Assembly (NCBI GenBank): GCA_913775265.1
Contig: CAJYJH010000093.1
Location: 62,001-126,000 of the forward strand
Length of the DNA stretch: 64,000 nucleotides
Source: an uncultured Mucilaginibacter sp.
GTDB taxonomy: Bacteria; Bacteroidota; Bacteroidia; Sphingobacteriales; Sphingobacteriaceae
Direction: 5' to 3'
Positions 54,491 to 63,679 of the stretch are shown here, in pieces. Both the position numbers and the translations under genes were made by a program. Position 1 is the stretch's first letter; every line of letters begins with the position of its first letter. The notes beneath the pieces were generated by a model that made no database searches, was not told where the DNA came from, and saw only the letters and a program-made list of their open reading frames with translations.

Positions 54491-54605
54491 TGGATTTGAC
54501 CTAATGTCAAGATATTGTCTATTTAGAAACATTCTAAAAATAGTAGGAAATTGTACTTGTTTGTTAAGTTTAAGCCTATATTAGTCCCTATACTATATTA
54601 GTTTA

Positions 54606-55667
54606 ATGAAAACTTATCCCCTTATCCTTGCAGGCGTTTTAATGCTGGCCAGCTGCACCTCAAAGCTGCCACATATTACGTTTAATGGTAGTGTTACCGG
54701 TTTAAATGATGGTACTTTTATAGTAACCGATTCTGCCGGACAAAGCTTAGCCGGACAAAATATTACAAACGGTACCTTTAAAGTAGATACCACGATTGAA
54801 AATAGTGGTTATGGATCATTAACCATACAAAAAACCGGCGAAAAGGCCAGTCCTGTAGAAGTGTATCTGGAACCCGGTCAGTATACTATTGAAGCAAACG
54901 TGAAACATCTGGATCAGTATCCTAATATTAAATCGTCATCAGCTATACAAAACGACCTGACTGCTTATTACACTACGCAGGAAAAGGTGATAGAAAAGAA
55001 GATGAACTCGGTATTTGGTGTCAGCGAGAAACTGGATATGGACAAGTTAAAGCTGGAGGCATTTCAAAGCTTTATTAAACAGCACCCGGATAGTAAGGCT
55101 GCTGCACACCTGATGCTCAACCTTAATTATGAGAAAGATGCTGAAGCCTACAGCGCTATATATAACAAGCTAAGTTCTGATGTTAAAAGCACCGAAGAAG
55201 GTAAATTTTTAGGAAGTAAGTTGGGCGTGATGATGAAGTTACTGCCCGGTGCAACAGCGCCAGGCATTGCCGGTAAAACGCCCGACGGGAAGGCTTTCGA
55301 TCAAAGTCAGCTTAATAAAAAAGTTTACATAGTTGAATTTTGGAAGGCAGGCAACCAGGTAAGCCGGTTGAATCACCAGGAAATGGTGAAAAGTTTGCTG
55401 AAAAATATAGATATGAATAAGGTAGGTATCATTAGCATATCAATGGACACCAAGCGAGACTGGTGGACTAAAGCCATTGCCGACGACAAACTTACCTGGC
55501 CACAATACAGCGATTTAAAAGGCGACGATTCGGCTGATGCGGCACAGTGGGCCATTACTAAAGTGCCAACTTATTATGTACTAAACGGCAAGTGGCAGAT
55601 TGTACAGCGCGATGTTGACTTTGGTAAGCTGGAAGCAACCATTAACGATTACCTGAGCAAGCGTTAA
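54606..55667 (+). CDS. Thioredoxin-fold lipoprotein lacking the CxxC active site (DUF4369/TlpA-like)
   Basis: A 353-residue lipoprotein (lipobox Cys17, in LMLASCTSKL). The N-terminal domain (about 20-115) has the DUF4369 pattern (FNGSVTGLNDGTFIVTDSAG, VEVYLEPGQYTI). A helical linker leads to a thioredoxin-like domain from about residue 215 (PGATAPGIAGKTPDGKAFDQ). At the position of the usual W-C-x-x-C the sequence reads EFWKAGNQVSRLNHQEM, so both redox Cys are missing. TlpA-like enzymes reduce cytochrome c maturation substrates, so this copy is probably a non-redox chaperone or binding protein. A TATATTAG box ends 4 nt before the ATG. Confidence 0.82.
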   Translation: MKTYPLILAGVLMLASCTSKLPHITFNGSVTGLNDGTFIVTDSAGQSLAGQNITNGTFKVDTTIENSGYGSLTIQKTGEKASPVEVYLEPGQYTIEANVKHLDQYPNIKSSSAIQNDLTAYYTTQEKVIEKKMNSVFGVSEKLDMDKLKLEAFQSFIKQHPDSKAAAHLMLNLNYEKDAEAYSAIYNKLSSDVKSTEEGKFLGSKLGVMMKLLPGATAPGIAGKTPDGKAFDQSQLNKKVYIVEFWKAGNQVSRLNHQEMVKSLLKNIDMNKVGIISISMDTKRDWWTKAIADDKLTWPQYSDLKGDDSADAAQWAITKVPTYYVLNGKWQIVQRDVDFGKLEATINDYLSKR

Positions 55668-55669
55668 AT

Positions 55670-56326
55670 TTATACAGCAAAAACCTTTTCAGGCAAAATA
55701 CCGAAAACTTGGTCGCTGGGCTGGTGGCGCATGGCTACCCGACCGGTAAATTTACCAAACGAAGGTAATATGGCTTGCCTTTCGCTAAAAGCAAAACAGG
55801 GTAAGGTGATGGCCTGACGGCCTTTGCCCACCAGTTTTACACCTGGATGTATGTGGCCGCAAAAAATATATTGCTGATGTTGCTTAAGGCAGTTTTGGTT
55901 TTGCGGGTGGTGAAGCATCAGGAAAGGACCAGCCTCGAGTTGCTCATGGGTAGATACATTTAAATCATGGTAATGCTGCTCGGTAATAATATCATGGTTA
56001 CCCATAATAAGCTGCATATCAATATCCTGGTACTGATTGCGCCAATAAGCAAAGCTATGCCAGTCGGCATTCATGTCGCTATGAAAAAGATCGCCCAAAA
56101 AGTAAATTTTTTCGGGATGATGCCGGTTGATGAGCTGCGTCAGTGTATTCAGGTCTTCGTGGGCAACCTGTTGGGGTACGGCGATGCCTGCTTTACGGAA
56201 ATGCCCGGTTTTGCCCAGGTGTACATCGGCTACCAATAATGCTTTTTGCTGCTGCCAGTAAATGGCCCGTTCGGGCAGTAATAATAAATTTTCGCCCAGT
56301 AAATTAAAATTCAACCCTACACTCAT
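55670..56326 (-). CDS. pdeM: PdeM-type ligase-associated DNA damage endonuclease
   Basis: About 218 residues from the ATG at 56326 (MSVGLNFNLLGENLLLLPER), chosen over 56356 because an exact promoter box lies between them. A calcineurin-like fold with LLVADVHLGKTGHFRKAGIA, FLGDLFHSDMN, IMGNHDI, LHHP and FCGHIHPGV. This is the pattern of the ligase-associated DNA damage response nuclease (TIGR04123), which usually lies near an ATP-dependent DNA ligase, a helicase and an exonuclease; here none is adjacent. The stop lies 2 nt from the convergent lipoprotein stop. Confidence 0.85.
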   Translation of the reverse strand: MSVGLNFNLLGENLLLLPERAIYWQQQKALLVADVHLGKTGHFRKAGIAVPQQVAHEDLNTLTQLINRHHPEKIYFLGDLFHSDMNADWHSFAYWRNQYQDIDMQLIMGNHDIITEQHYHDLNVSTHEQLEAGPFLMLHHPQNQNCLKQHQQYIFCGHIHPGVKLVGKGRQAITLPCFAFSERQAILPSFGKFTGRVAMRHQPSDQVFGILPEKVFAV

Positions 56327-56337
56327 CTTAGTGGGTG

Positions 56338-56345
56338 CAAAGATA
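56338..56345 (-). promoter_or_regulatory. Bacteroidota -7 promoter box (pdeM)
   Basis: TATCTTTG on the minus strand is an exact TAnnTTTG match, 11 nt before the pdeM ATG. Confidence 0.55.
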
Positions 56346-56353
56346 ATAAAAAA

Positions 56354-56386
56354 CAAAAAGTCCGGCTCATCGAGTCAGACTTTTTG
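56354..56386 (-). terminator. Rho-independent terminator after the DUF892 gene
   Basis: CAAAAAGTC (56354-56362) pairs with GACTTTTTG (56378-56386), continuing inward (CTC/GAG with one mismatch and a G-U) to a 3-nt loop. On the minus strand a T-run follows. It separates the DUF892 gene from the pdeM promoter. Confidence 0.82.
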
Positions 56387-56409
56387 CTAATATAATTAGT
56401 GTTTATTGC

Positions 56410-56955
56410 TTACGCTTTTTCCTTTTTGGCGGTCACGTTGATAGTGCTTTCGGCAAGCTGAGTCAGGAGCTCATCGGTTTTTTTCTCTTCGGCCAGTGTT
56501 TCTTCCAGCAACTGGGCAGCCTCGCTGTAACCTAAGGTGTTTGCCAAGGTGCGCAATGTGCCGTATGAAGCAATCTCATAATGCTCTGACTTTTGAGCTG
56601 CCGAAATGATACCGGCATCGCGGGTAATCGAACCATCCTCGGTATCTTCAACAATACTTTCCGATTCGGCAATCAAACCTTCCATAGCATCACATTTTTT
56701 TGCGGCAGCTTTCTCATCAATCATTTCAAATACCTGCTCCAAGCGGGCCACCTGGTTGTCGGTTTCAGTTTTATGAGTTTCTAAAGCGCTGCGCAATTCT
56801 TCAGACGTGGCTGCTTTGGCCATCTTTAACAGCGCTTTCGACAAGTGTTTTTCAGCCCAGTAAATGTCTTTTAATTCGTCAACAAATAATTCTTTTAAAG
56901 CCGACTCTTCTACGTTCTCAGTATTTTCCGGTTGTTTTTTTTTGATAGTTGCCAT
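56410..56955 (-). CDS. DUF892/YciE-like ferritin-fold stress protein
   Basis: A 181-residue helical protein: a Lys/Glu-rich head, ALKELFVDELKDIYWAEKHL (the conserved start of the DUF892 fold), helix pairs with THKTETDNQVARLEQVFEMI and ending EHYEIASYGTLRTLANTLGY, then AQLLEETLAEEKKTDELLTQ. Acidic and His residues at the ferritin-like positions (E in VDELKDIYWAEKHL; E-x2-H-Y-E) suggest a di-iron site. Members are stress-induced. Own transcript: a terminator lies after it, and no promoter box is clear. Confidence 0.87.
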   Translation of the reverse strand: MATIKKKQPENTENVEESALKELFVDELKDIYWAEKHLSKALLKMAKAATSEELRSALETHKTETDNQVARLEQVFEMIDEKAAAKKCDAMEGLIAESESIVEDTEDGSITRDAGIISAAQKSEHYEIASYGTLRTLANTLGYSEAAQLLEETLAEEKKTDELLTQLAESTINVTAKKEKA

Positions 56956-57075
56956 GATGTAAATTTTTTTATGTACAGGATTAACATGAAGAATTTACAT
57001 CGGTTTTAACTAATTATTAACATTGTGTGGATTTTGAAGAAATGTATTTCTATTATAAGAAATATCGAATAAGGC

Positions 57076-58395
57076 CTATGATATCACAGCAGCTTTCCTT
57101 CTTTTAGCTAACTGCCATCCCAACTCGGCCGTAAGGAGAGCCGCCACCGCAAACAAAGCTGGTTTTACACCGCTGCCGTCGGAATTAAAGGCGGCAACCA
57201 AGGCAATAATATAAACAGATAGCGGTAACAATAAAACCATACATAACCTACTTACGCCGAGTGGTATCTTAAACGGTCGTGGGCGGTCCGGTTCTTTAAG
57301 TCTCAATTTGATAAGGGTAATATATTCAAGTGACAAACCTGCTCCATAAACAGTGACATCAATGATCAGCAATTCAGAAAAAGTCCACAGCACCATAAAG
57401 CTTACCACTACCGAGCACAGAATGATGGACACATAGGGCGTATGAAAGCGCGGATGTAAACGGTGCAGATAGGCCGGTAGTAAATTATCGGTAGCCATAG
57501 CTTGCGGTACTCTCGAAACCGATAGCAGTACGGCTGTGTAAATACCCAGCCCACTGGCCATGCCGCCCAAGGCAAATAATGCCCCTAACCAGCGCCCGGC
57601 TAAATTGGTACCCAATAATGGGAAACCTTTATCATTAAGCATCTGTGCACTAACCCCCGATTGTAAAGCAATCCATATGGCTAAGACATAAACCAACATG
57701 ACCAAACCAAACGCAATGGCAATAGCTTTTAAATAAGAGCGCACCGGATGCTCAACCTCAGGCGCATAAGTGGTAATATTATCCCAACCCAGGCAATTCC
57801 ACATGACGGTATATAGTGCCATGCCCAGTGATGGAAATGTAATGCCTTGCAGCTCCGGCTGCGGGATATGGCCCAAGCCATGATGGCTGATGGCCAGAAC
57901 AAACAAAATAAGGAAAGGACTTAATACTAATATACTAAACAGTACTGACGCCCGGCCCACCTGAACAATGCCTAATATATTTAAGCCTGCCAGGCTCCAG
58001 ATCACAGCCAGGCAAACCCATATTTTATGTTGTTCTAAACCGGGGAAAAAATAAGAGGCATAGCCCACAAACAAAACCGGATATATTGCCAGATCAACAA
58101 AGGTATATATCCAGGTCCACCAGCCTTCATAAAACCCCCAGCGGCCGCCCAAAGCATATTTTACCCATTCGTAATAGCCACCGGTAACTGGCATCATGCT
58201 GTTGAGTTCCATCACAGTAAATATGGCCGGTACATCCCAAAGTAAGGGGGTGACGATGAGCAGCAACAAAGCGCCGTGCTCGCCCGCGTAAGTAAGCAAA
58301 GGCTCCAGCCCGTAAGGTCCGCCCGATACGGTAAAAAATATGATAAATACTAACTGTAAAAAGTGGAGCTTTTTGGGCGCTGGTTTTGCGGGCAT
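57076..58395 (-). CDS. APC-superfamily amino acid/polyamine permease
   Basis: A 439-residue protein with about 12 membrane helices. The first helix opens LVFIIFFTVSGGPYGLEPLL with the TVSGGPYGLE signature of a substrate-binding unwound helix 1, followed by MELNSMMPVTGGYYEWVKYA then LGGRWGF. This matches the APC family of proton-coupled amino acid or polyamine importers. The substrate cannot be chosen from sequence. A TATTTTTA element ends 6 nt before the ATG. Located 43 nt from the ABC permease gene upstream, so partial co-transcription is possible. Confidence 0.87.
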   Translation of the reverse strand: MPAKPAPKKLHFLQLVFIIFFTVSGGPYGLEPLLTYAGEHGALLLLIVTPLLWDVPAIFTVMELNSMMPVTGGYYEWVKYALGGRWGFYEGWWTWIYTFVDLAIYPVLFVGYASYFFPGLEQHKIWVCLAVIWSLAGLNILGIVQVGRASVLFSILVLSPFLILFVLAISHHGLGHIPQPELQGITFPSLGMALYTVMWNCLGWDNITTYAPEVEHPVRSYLKAIAIAFGLVMLVYVLAIWIALQSGVSAQMLNDKGFPLLGTNLAGRWLGALFALGGMASGLGIYTAVLLSVSRVPQAMATDNLLPAYLHRLHPRFHTPYVSIILCSVVVSFMVLWTFSELLIIDVTVYGAGLSLEYITLIKLRLKEPDRPRPFKIPLGVSRLCMVLLLPLSVYIIALVAAFNSDGSGVKPALFAVAALLTAELGWQLAKRRKAAVIS

Positions 58396-58437
58396 AAGCC
58401 CTAAAAATAATAATTATTTCATGTTTACAAACGGTTG

Positions 58438-60141
58438 TTAAAACTCCTCCAGTTCAATGCTATCCCAGCCCTGGCGTTTGTAATAATAAATCATAATCCA
58501 ATAAACGGCTACGGCCGGAATAATTAAAATCCAGATCACCGTTTCCCATCGCGATAGCAAATAGTGACCAAAGCCCACAGCGCCAATCAAGCCGGTAATA
58601 AGCAAGGATGTAACTACCCGCCCGCCCGACTGTTTAAGTAGTACAGGTTTTGAGAAAGGCAATCCTTTAACCATAAACAACGCCATGAGCAGCCCGTAAA
58701 TCATGCCGATAACCGATGCCAGGATAATGTCGTTGATAACCTTCGGCCCCCAAATCACTACACCTACTACGCCAATGATGAAACAGTAAGGCAGATAGTA
58801 AAGCGTAACCACTGCTTTATACATACCCGAGAGTATTTTGCCAGGTTGGCTGATGGGCAGAGCATAATAAACCCAGGCGGGTTTAAATTTTTCGGAGTAG
58901 GAGATATGCTGCAATATAGACGACAATACAAAGGTGCTGAGGTACACTAAAAATATATAGCTCGAGCCTGACTGTATTTTATCAAAACGCTCATCAATAC
59001 TGCCTTTGCCGTTTAAGCCGAAGTACAAAAAATAGATAGGTACATAAGCCAGTGCCGGGTATACTTTGATTTTAAATTCGCGTATGCGCGCTGCCAGTTT
59101 CCAGGTAATATTAAAGCCTGCGTTCTCAACCGGATCTGAAGCCAGCCATTTAGCCAGTTGGTTGACCAGTGAGGAGTTGGGTTTTGTAGTGCTGTTAGGT
59201 GTTACGACCGTTGGAGCTGATGTGTTACCGTCGGATGTGGCTGCTATGGCCAGTCTTTTATTAAAGCCTGGAGCCAATACTTTTGCAACCAGCCATAAAC
59301 CTACTATAGGTGCCGTGATGCCGATAATCGCCAACAAACTGGTAAGCAGCGTTGCCCTCGATGGATGTATAAGTACTTCGTTAAGCGATGCTATCCATAC
59401 CGGCGGTAAAAAGTAGGCCCATACTTTTTGGGTTAAATCAATTTGTACTAAGCTGGTAAAATCAATAACGCGCGGCAGCAGATAATAACATCCAAATATG
59501 ACTACCGAAAAAACGATCTGAAAATAGCTGATGATATCCTTGAATTTTTCGGGCGATACCGTGTGCATCATGATGAGATATACCACGTTCACCAGTAATA
59601 TGCTCAAGAAGGTAATCAGGATAAGCTGTATAAGAAATAACGGAACGGCAGCAAGACCATCCATGAAACCTATGATGACCAATCCTCCTAAGCCTTGCAA
59701 CAGGGCCAGCCTGAAAACATATACACTGATGTGTAGAATACGCGATACGGCCAAGGTGCGGTCATCTACCGGGCGGGGCAGCAGGATGTATTGGTCGCGC
59801 ACATCTAACAGCACACTGGTAAAGTCGGCAATTAAGGTCATCGACATCAGCACCATGAACATGGAGAAGTATACGGTTTGTGCTATCAGCGGGCCTTTAA
59901 ATACAATCAGTACCAAGCCGGTTAAAACCCCCATCACTACTGTCCCCAACGAAACAAGCCAAGGGTTAGAAGTTTTACCTGTAGCCGTTGCTTTTCGCCT
60001 GCCGGCAAACATAGCGTTGGGCCGGCGGTCGTCCATCATTAATTTGATGCGCAGTATTTGATAAAGCTGATAAGTATCAACGCCGGTCCGCTCTAAAAGG
60101 GGCATCAGGGCGCTAACCATGCGCAGCAATAAATTATTCAT
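58438..60141 (-). CDS. ABC-2-like exporter permease subunit
   Basis: A 567-residue membrane protein with about 12-13 predicted helices in two blocks, separated by a soluble stretch near residues 290-345 (APGFNKRLAIAATSDGNTSA, then Lys/Trp-rich). Hydrophobic helices include LTGLVLIVFKGPLIAQTVYF, ILILLVNVVYLIMMH-type and the C-terminal VIWILIIPAVAVYWIMIYYY. It has no ATPase motif and is followed upstream (minus strand) by the ATP-binding gene 21 nt away, so the two make an ABC exporter. Substrate unknown. Confidence 0.8.
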   Translation of the reverse strand: MNNLLLRMVSALMPLLERTGVDTYQLYQILRIKLMMDDRRPNAMFAGRRKATATGKTSNPWLVSLGTVVMGVLTGLVLIVFKGPLIAQTVYFSMFMVLMSMTLIADFTSVLLDVRDQYILLPRPVDDRTLAVSRILHISVYVFRLALLQGLGGLVIIGFMDGLAAVPLFLIQLILITFLSILLVNVVYLIMMHTVSPEKFKDIISYFQIVFSVVIFGCYYLLPRVIDFTSLVQIDLTQKVWAYFLPPVWIASLNEVLIHPSRATLLTSLLAIIGITAPIVGLWLVAKVLAPGFNKRLAIAATSDGNTSAPTVVTPNSTTKPNSSLVNQLAKWLASDPVENAGFNITWKLAARIREFKIKVYPALAYVPIYFLYFGLNGKGSIDERFDKIQSGSSYIFLVYLSTFVLSSILQHISYSEKFKPAWVYYALPISQPGKILSGMYKAVVTLYYLPYCFIIGVVGVVIWGPKVINDIILASVIGMIYGLLMALFMVKGLPFSKPVLLKQSGGRVVTSLLITGLIGAVGFGHYLLSRWETVIWILIIPAVAVYWIMIYYYKRQGWDSIELEEF

Positions 60142-60162
60142 TCCGGTAAAAGGAGTTAAGGT

Positions 60163-60936
60163 TTAGTCGAAAGCATTAATAATGGCATCGGTTTCACTGG
60201 CCGATTCGGTACGGCCGGTCAGGTTCGCGAACACACGTTCGAGCGTGTCAGAGTGATTTTGCTTCAATGATTCGAAAGTACCGTCAGCAATAATATCGCC
60301 TTTGTTGATAAGCAATATGCGATCGGATACTTTTTCGACCACATCCATTACGTGCGAGCAATAAAAAATAGTTTTTCCCTCCTGAGACAAACGGGTGATC
60401 AATTCCTTAACCATAATTACTGCATTGGCATCCAGGCCCGAAAGCGGCTCGTCTAAAATTATAATCTGCGGATTGTGGATGATACCTGAGATGAGCAATA
60501 CCTTCTGCCGCATACCTTTCGAGAAAGTATCCATCCGGTCATTAATATTATTGCCCAAGCCAAATGCCGTCAGCAATTTTTGTGCGCGGGTTTGCAGCAG
60601 GCTTTCATCCAGTCCGTAAAGCTTGCCTATAAAATCAAGATACTCCATGGGGGTAAGCACCTCGTACAGTTCTGCATTTTCGGGTACGTAGCCAATCCGT
60701 TTTTTGATCTCCTGCGGATTGTCCTGCATGCTGATGCCATCAACCAATACCTCGCCGCTAAACTCGGGAATGAGGCCTGTTAAGATTTTTACTGTGGTTG
60801 ATTTACCGGCGCCATTAGGCCCGATGTACCCGATAACCTGCCCCGGATAGATATCGAGCGTTAAATGCTTTAATACTAATTTGGAACCGTAAGATTTTGA
60901 AAGATTGCGTATCTGAATGATGGGAGCCTGATTCAT
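60163..60936 (-). CDS. ABC transporter ATP-binding subunit
   Basis: About 257 residues from the ATG at 60936 (MNQAPIIQIRNLSKSYGSKL). All motifs are intact: Walker A GPNGAGKST, Q-loop GYVPENAELYEVLTPMEYLD, signature FSKGMRQKV, Walker B IIILDEPLSGLD, and H-loop FYCSHVMDV. It belongs to the drug/sodium exporter (CcmA-like) branch and pairs with the adjacent permease. First gene of that two-gene unit. It powers export across the inner membrane. Confidence 0.92.
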   Translation of the reverse strand: MNQAPIIQIRNLSKSYGSKLVLKHLTLDIYPGQVIGYIGPNGAGKSTTVKILTGLIPEFSGEVLVDGISMQDNPQEIKKRIGYVPENAELYEVLTPMEYLDFIGKLYGLDESLLQTRAQKLLTAFGLGNNINDRMDTFSKGMRQKVLLISGIIHNPQIIILDEPLSGLDANAVIMVKELITRLSQEGKTIFYCSHVMDVVEKVSDRILLINKGDIIADGTFESLKQNHSDTLERVFANLTGRTESASETDAIINAFD

Positions 60937-61016
60937 GAAAATATCATTTGCGTGAATGTACAAAAAAGAATATCACTGCGCTTATTAGAGTTTAACTGCC
61001 ACAAAATGTTACAGCA

Positions 61017-61043
61017 CAAAAAAAGCCTGCTTTAGGGCAGGCT
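61017..61043 (-). terminator. Rho-independent terminator after the NTF2-like gene
   Basis: AGCCTGC (61024-61030) pairs with GCAGGCT (61037-61043), with a 6-nt loop. On the minus strand the stem is followed by a T-run (61017-61024). Confidence 0.83.
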
Positions 61044-61065
61044 CTGTTATTAGGTTGTTAAGCGA

Positions 61066-61941
61066 CTATTCGTTCTCTACAGCCGACAAAATTTCGAGGA
61101 TGACGTTCCAACGGTGCTGTGCATCCTGTTCCCAAAGACGTACGTAGTAATAGTTGCTTACTATATTTCCTTTACGTATGCGTGCACGGCCATAGGTATA
61201 AGCTAAGTCATTACTACTGGCGCGGCCACCATTTAAAGTTTCGGCCGTAATGCTGATGGCTTGATTGGCCATAAATTTCAGCGTTTTATCAACACCAACC
61301 ATAGGTTCAAAGCCAGGAAAATACACGCGTCCCTCAGGCGTTAAAAACTCTTTGTAAGTGCCAACGGTAGATATTTTAAGACCTTGGTTAAACTGGCGGT
61401 CATTAGTTAAAACAACGCCTTTTGATTTAAAGGGGTCAACGCTGGTAGCTACCTTGTTGGTTTGTACCGGCTCTTTAATATCGGTAGTTTGTGCGGCAGC
61501 GCTTTGCGGGTGCTGTATACCTAAATTGGTAACCAGCTTAAGACGGTTACTTATCTGGTCTAATTTCCAGATAGAAACATAATCGCCATAAACCTTATCA
61601 TCTTCGGTTTTACCGTTTTGATAAACGTATGGACCGGCAGTAAAAGCCAGATCTCCATTAGCAGATATACGGGCATATTTAGGTTGCCAGGTTAAGGTGC
61701 CGGGCTGCTTGTCTATTTTGCCGTAAAAGTCAGTAGTTTTAATAACATCAGGTTTAAACACAATCCCTTCTGGGTCGGTAACCGTTAAAAAAGCTTCTTT
61801 AATGCCTTTGCGGGCGGCCAGTTTTACAAACTCATCTTCGGCTTGTACAACAGTTTGTACAGTAGCGGCTTTTTGTGCAAATGCAGAGGCCATAGTGCAG
61901 CCAAAGGCGGCAATGGCGAGTATAGCTTTGTTCATTTTCAT
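61066..61941 (-). CDS. Secreted protein with two NTF2/DUF4440-like domains
   Basis: A 291-residue protein with a signal peptide (AILAIAAFGCTMASAFAQ). The first part (about 25-150) has VVQAEDEFVKLAARKGIKEA then FLTVTDPEGIVFKP, ISANGDLAFTAGPYVYQNG and YGDYVSIWK; the second part (about 180-290) repeats the pattern with YGRARIRKGNIVSNYYYVRL and RWNVILEILS. Both halves look like SnoaL/DUF4440 folds arranged in tandem. No catalytic residues are obvious. It is monocistronic, with a TTAATTTG element (61956-61963) upstream and a terminator after. Confidence 0.75.
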   Translation of the reverse strand: MKMNKAILAIAAFGCTMASAFAQKAATVQTVVQAEDEFVKLAARKGIKEAFLTVTDPEGIVFKPDVIKTTDFYGKIDKQPGTLTWQPKYARISANGDLAFTAGPYVYQNGKTEDDKVYGDYVSIWKLDQISNRLKLVTNLGIQHPQSAAAQTTDIKEPVQTNKVATSVDPFKSKGVVLTNDRQFNQGLKISTVGTYKEFLTPEGRVYFPGFEPMVGVDKTLKFMANQAISITAETLNGGRASSNDLAYTYGRARIRKGNIVSNYYYVRLWEQDAQHRWNVILEILSAVENE

Positions 61942-62213
61942 AGTTAGATTGAAGCCAAATTAAATGTTCATCATTCCGGAACAATGGCTTATTTATAGAA
62001 ATTGTGACTATAGCCTTAACTTACGTTTTAGCGTTTTATTGTTAAAGGCTATAATCTTGTTTTATTTAATGCTGATAATCAGATGCGTTTTTAAACTTTT
62101 AAAGTTGTCAAAAACAAAAAGTAATCTCTTCATTTCCGCCGCATCAAATGTAACAGCGTCAGTTTAAAAGGCGATTTGTAATACCGCTTTGTTGCCAGAT
62201 TATTACAATGTGT

Positions 62214-63674
62214 TTAAATTTTATTCCAGGTTGTACCCTCTTTACTGTCTTTTAACTGGAAGCCAACCTTTTGCAAACCATCACGTATTTTATCGGATGT
62301 GGCATAGTCGCGGTTGGTTTTAGCTTCACTACGCAGGTTAACAATAAAATCGATCACCTTTGGTAACTCGTCACTGCTGGTCTGCTCGTTCTTGAGCCCT
62401 AAAACATCTGTCACAAAAGTTTGCATCAGTGTTTTTAACAGTTCAAGGTTGGTGGCATCAATTTTAAGTTTACCATCGTGCACCGAGTTAATTATCCTTG
62501 ATGCCTCAAACAGTTCGGCAATCAATATCGGGCTATTAAAATCATCATTCAAAGCTTCATAGCACTGATTTAACAAAGGCTGTATTTCTACCTCGCTTTG
62601 TGATGATGCCTGTAGTCCATCCAATAGAGTGTAGGCATTCATCAGGCGCTTAAACCCTTTTTCTGATGCTTCCATGGCATCATTACTAAAATCGAGCGTA
62701 CTGCGATAATGGGCCTGCAACATAAAAAAGCGCACGGTCATCGGGCTGTAGCCTTTGTTTAGGATGGTATTATCACCACTAAAAAGCTCGTGCGGTAAAA
62801 AGCTATTGCCTAACGATTTAGACATTTTTTGCCCATTTACAGTAAGCATGTTGGTATGAATCCAATACTTAGCCGGATTTTTACCGTAGCACGCATGGTT
62901 TTGCGCTACCTCGTTGGTATGGTGGGTAGGGATCAGGTCAATACCGCCACCGTGAATGTCAAATTGCTCACCCAAATATTTATGGCTCATGGCCGAGCAC
63001 TCCAGATGCCAGCCCGGGAAACCCACGCTCCATGGCGAAGGCCATTTCATCAGGTGCTCAGGTTTGGCTTTAATCCACAAGGCAAAATCGAGTTTGCCGT
63101 GCTTTTCGTCCTGGCCGCCCAGGGTACGGGTGTTATTCAGCAAATCTTCTAAATGACGGCCGCTCAGTACGCCATAGTCATTGGTGCTGTTATATTTTTC
63201 TACATCAAAATAAACCGAGCCGTTTACCTCATACGCAAAGCCGTTATCGAGCATAATTTTTACCAGTTCAATCTGCTCAATGATGTGGCCGGTGGCAGTA
63301 GGTTCAATGCTTGGTGGTAATACATTAAACTCGCGCATGACGTCGTGAAAACCGGTACTGTATTTTTGTACAATCTCCATGGGCTCCAACTGTGCCAGTT
63401 TAGCTTTTTTGGAGATTTTGTCTTCACCAAAATCTGCGTCACTTTCTAAGTGGCCTGCATCAGTAATATTACGTACATAGCGTACCTTATAACCTAAATG
63501 CGTAAGGTATCTAAATATAAGATCGAATGATATATAGGTGCGTGCGTTACCCAAATGCGCATCGCTGTATACGGTAGGGCCGCAAACATACATGCCCACA
63601 TAAGGCGCATCAAGAGGTATAAATTCTTCTTTGGTACGGGTTAAGGTATTGTAAACAAAAACAGTTTGTTTCAT
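62214..63674 (-). CDS. cysS: Cysteine--tRNA ligase
   Basis: A 486-residue class I synthetase charging tRNA(Cys). Features are TRTKEEFIPL, the zinc/active-site MYVCGPTVYSDAHLGNARTY with the HIGH-equivalent HLGN, the GFPGWHLECSAMSHKYLG zinc region, THHTNEVAQ, and KMSKSLGNSF. The C-terminal helical anticodon domain ends KEGTTWNKI. Length is normal. An exact TAAGTTTG box lies 5 nt before the ATG. Confidence 0.96.
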   Translation of the reverse strand: MKQTVFVYNTLTRTKEEFIPLDAPYVGMYVCGPTVYSDAHLGNARTYISFDLIFRYLTHLGYKVRYVRNITDAGHLESDADFGEDKISKKAKLAQLEPMEIVQKYSTGFHDVMREFNVLPPSIEPTATGHIIEQIELVKIMLDNGFAYEVNGSVYFDVEKYNSTNDYGVLSGRHLEDLLNNTRTLGGQDEKHGKLDFALWIKAKPEHLMKWPSPWSVGFPGWHLECSAMSHKYLGEQFDIHGGGIDLIPTHHTNEVAQNHACYGKNPAKYWIHTNMLTVNGQKMSKSLGNSFLPHELFSGDNTILNKGYSPMTVRFFMLQAHYRSTLDFSNDAMEASEKGFKRLMNAYTLLDGLQASSQSEVEIQPLLNQCYEALNDDFNSPILIAELFEASRIINSVHDGKLKIDATNLELLKTLMQTFVTDVLGLKNEQTSSDELPKVIDFIVNLRSEAKTNRDYATSDKIRDGLQKVGFQLKDSKEGTTWNKI

Positions 63675-63679
63675 GTGCG

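Noticed and set aside
61964..62167. 67-codon plus-strand frame between the NTF2-like gene and cysS
   Set aside because: Hydrophobic, AT-driven translation in a 272-nt spacer, no family and no promoter box.
62176..62208. 8-bp inverted repeat TTGTAATA/TATTACAA after cysS
   Set aside because: AT-only stem with a 17-nt loop and no T-run; too weak to call a terminator.
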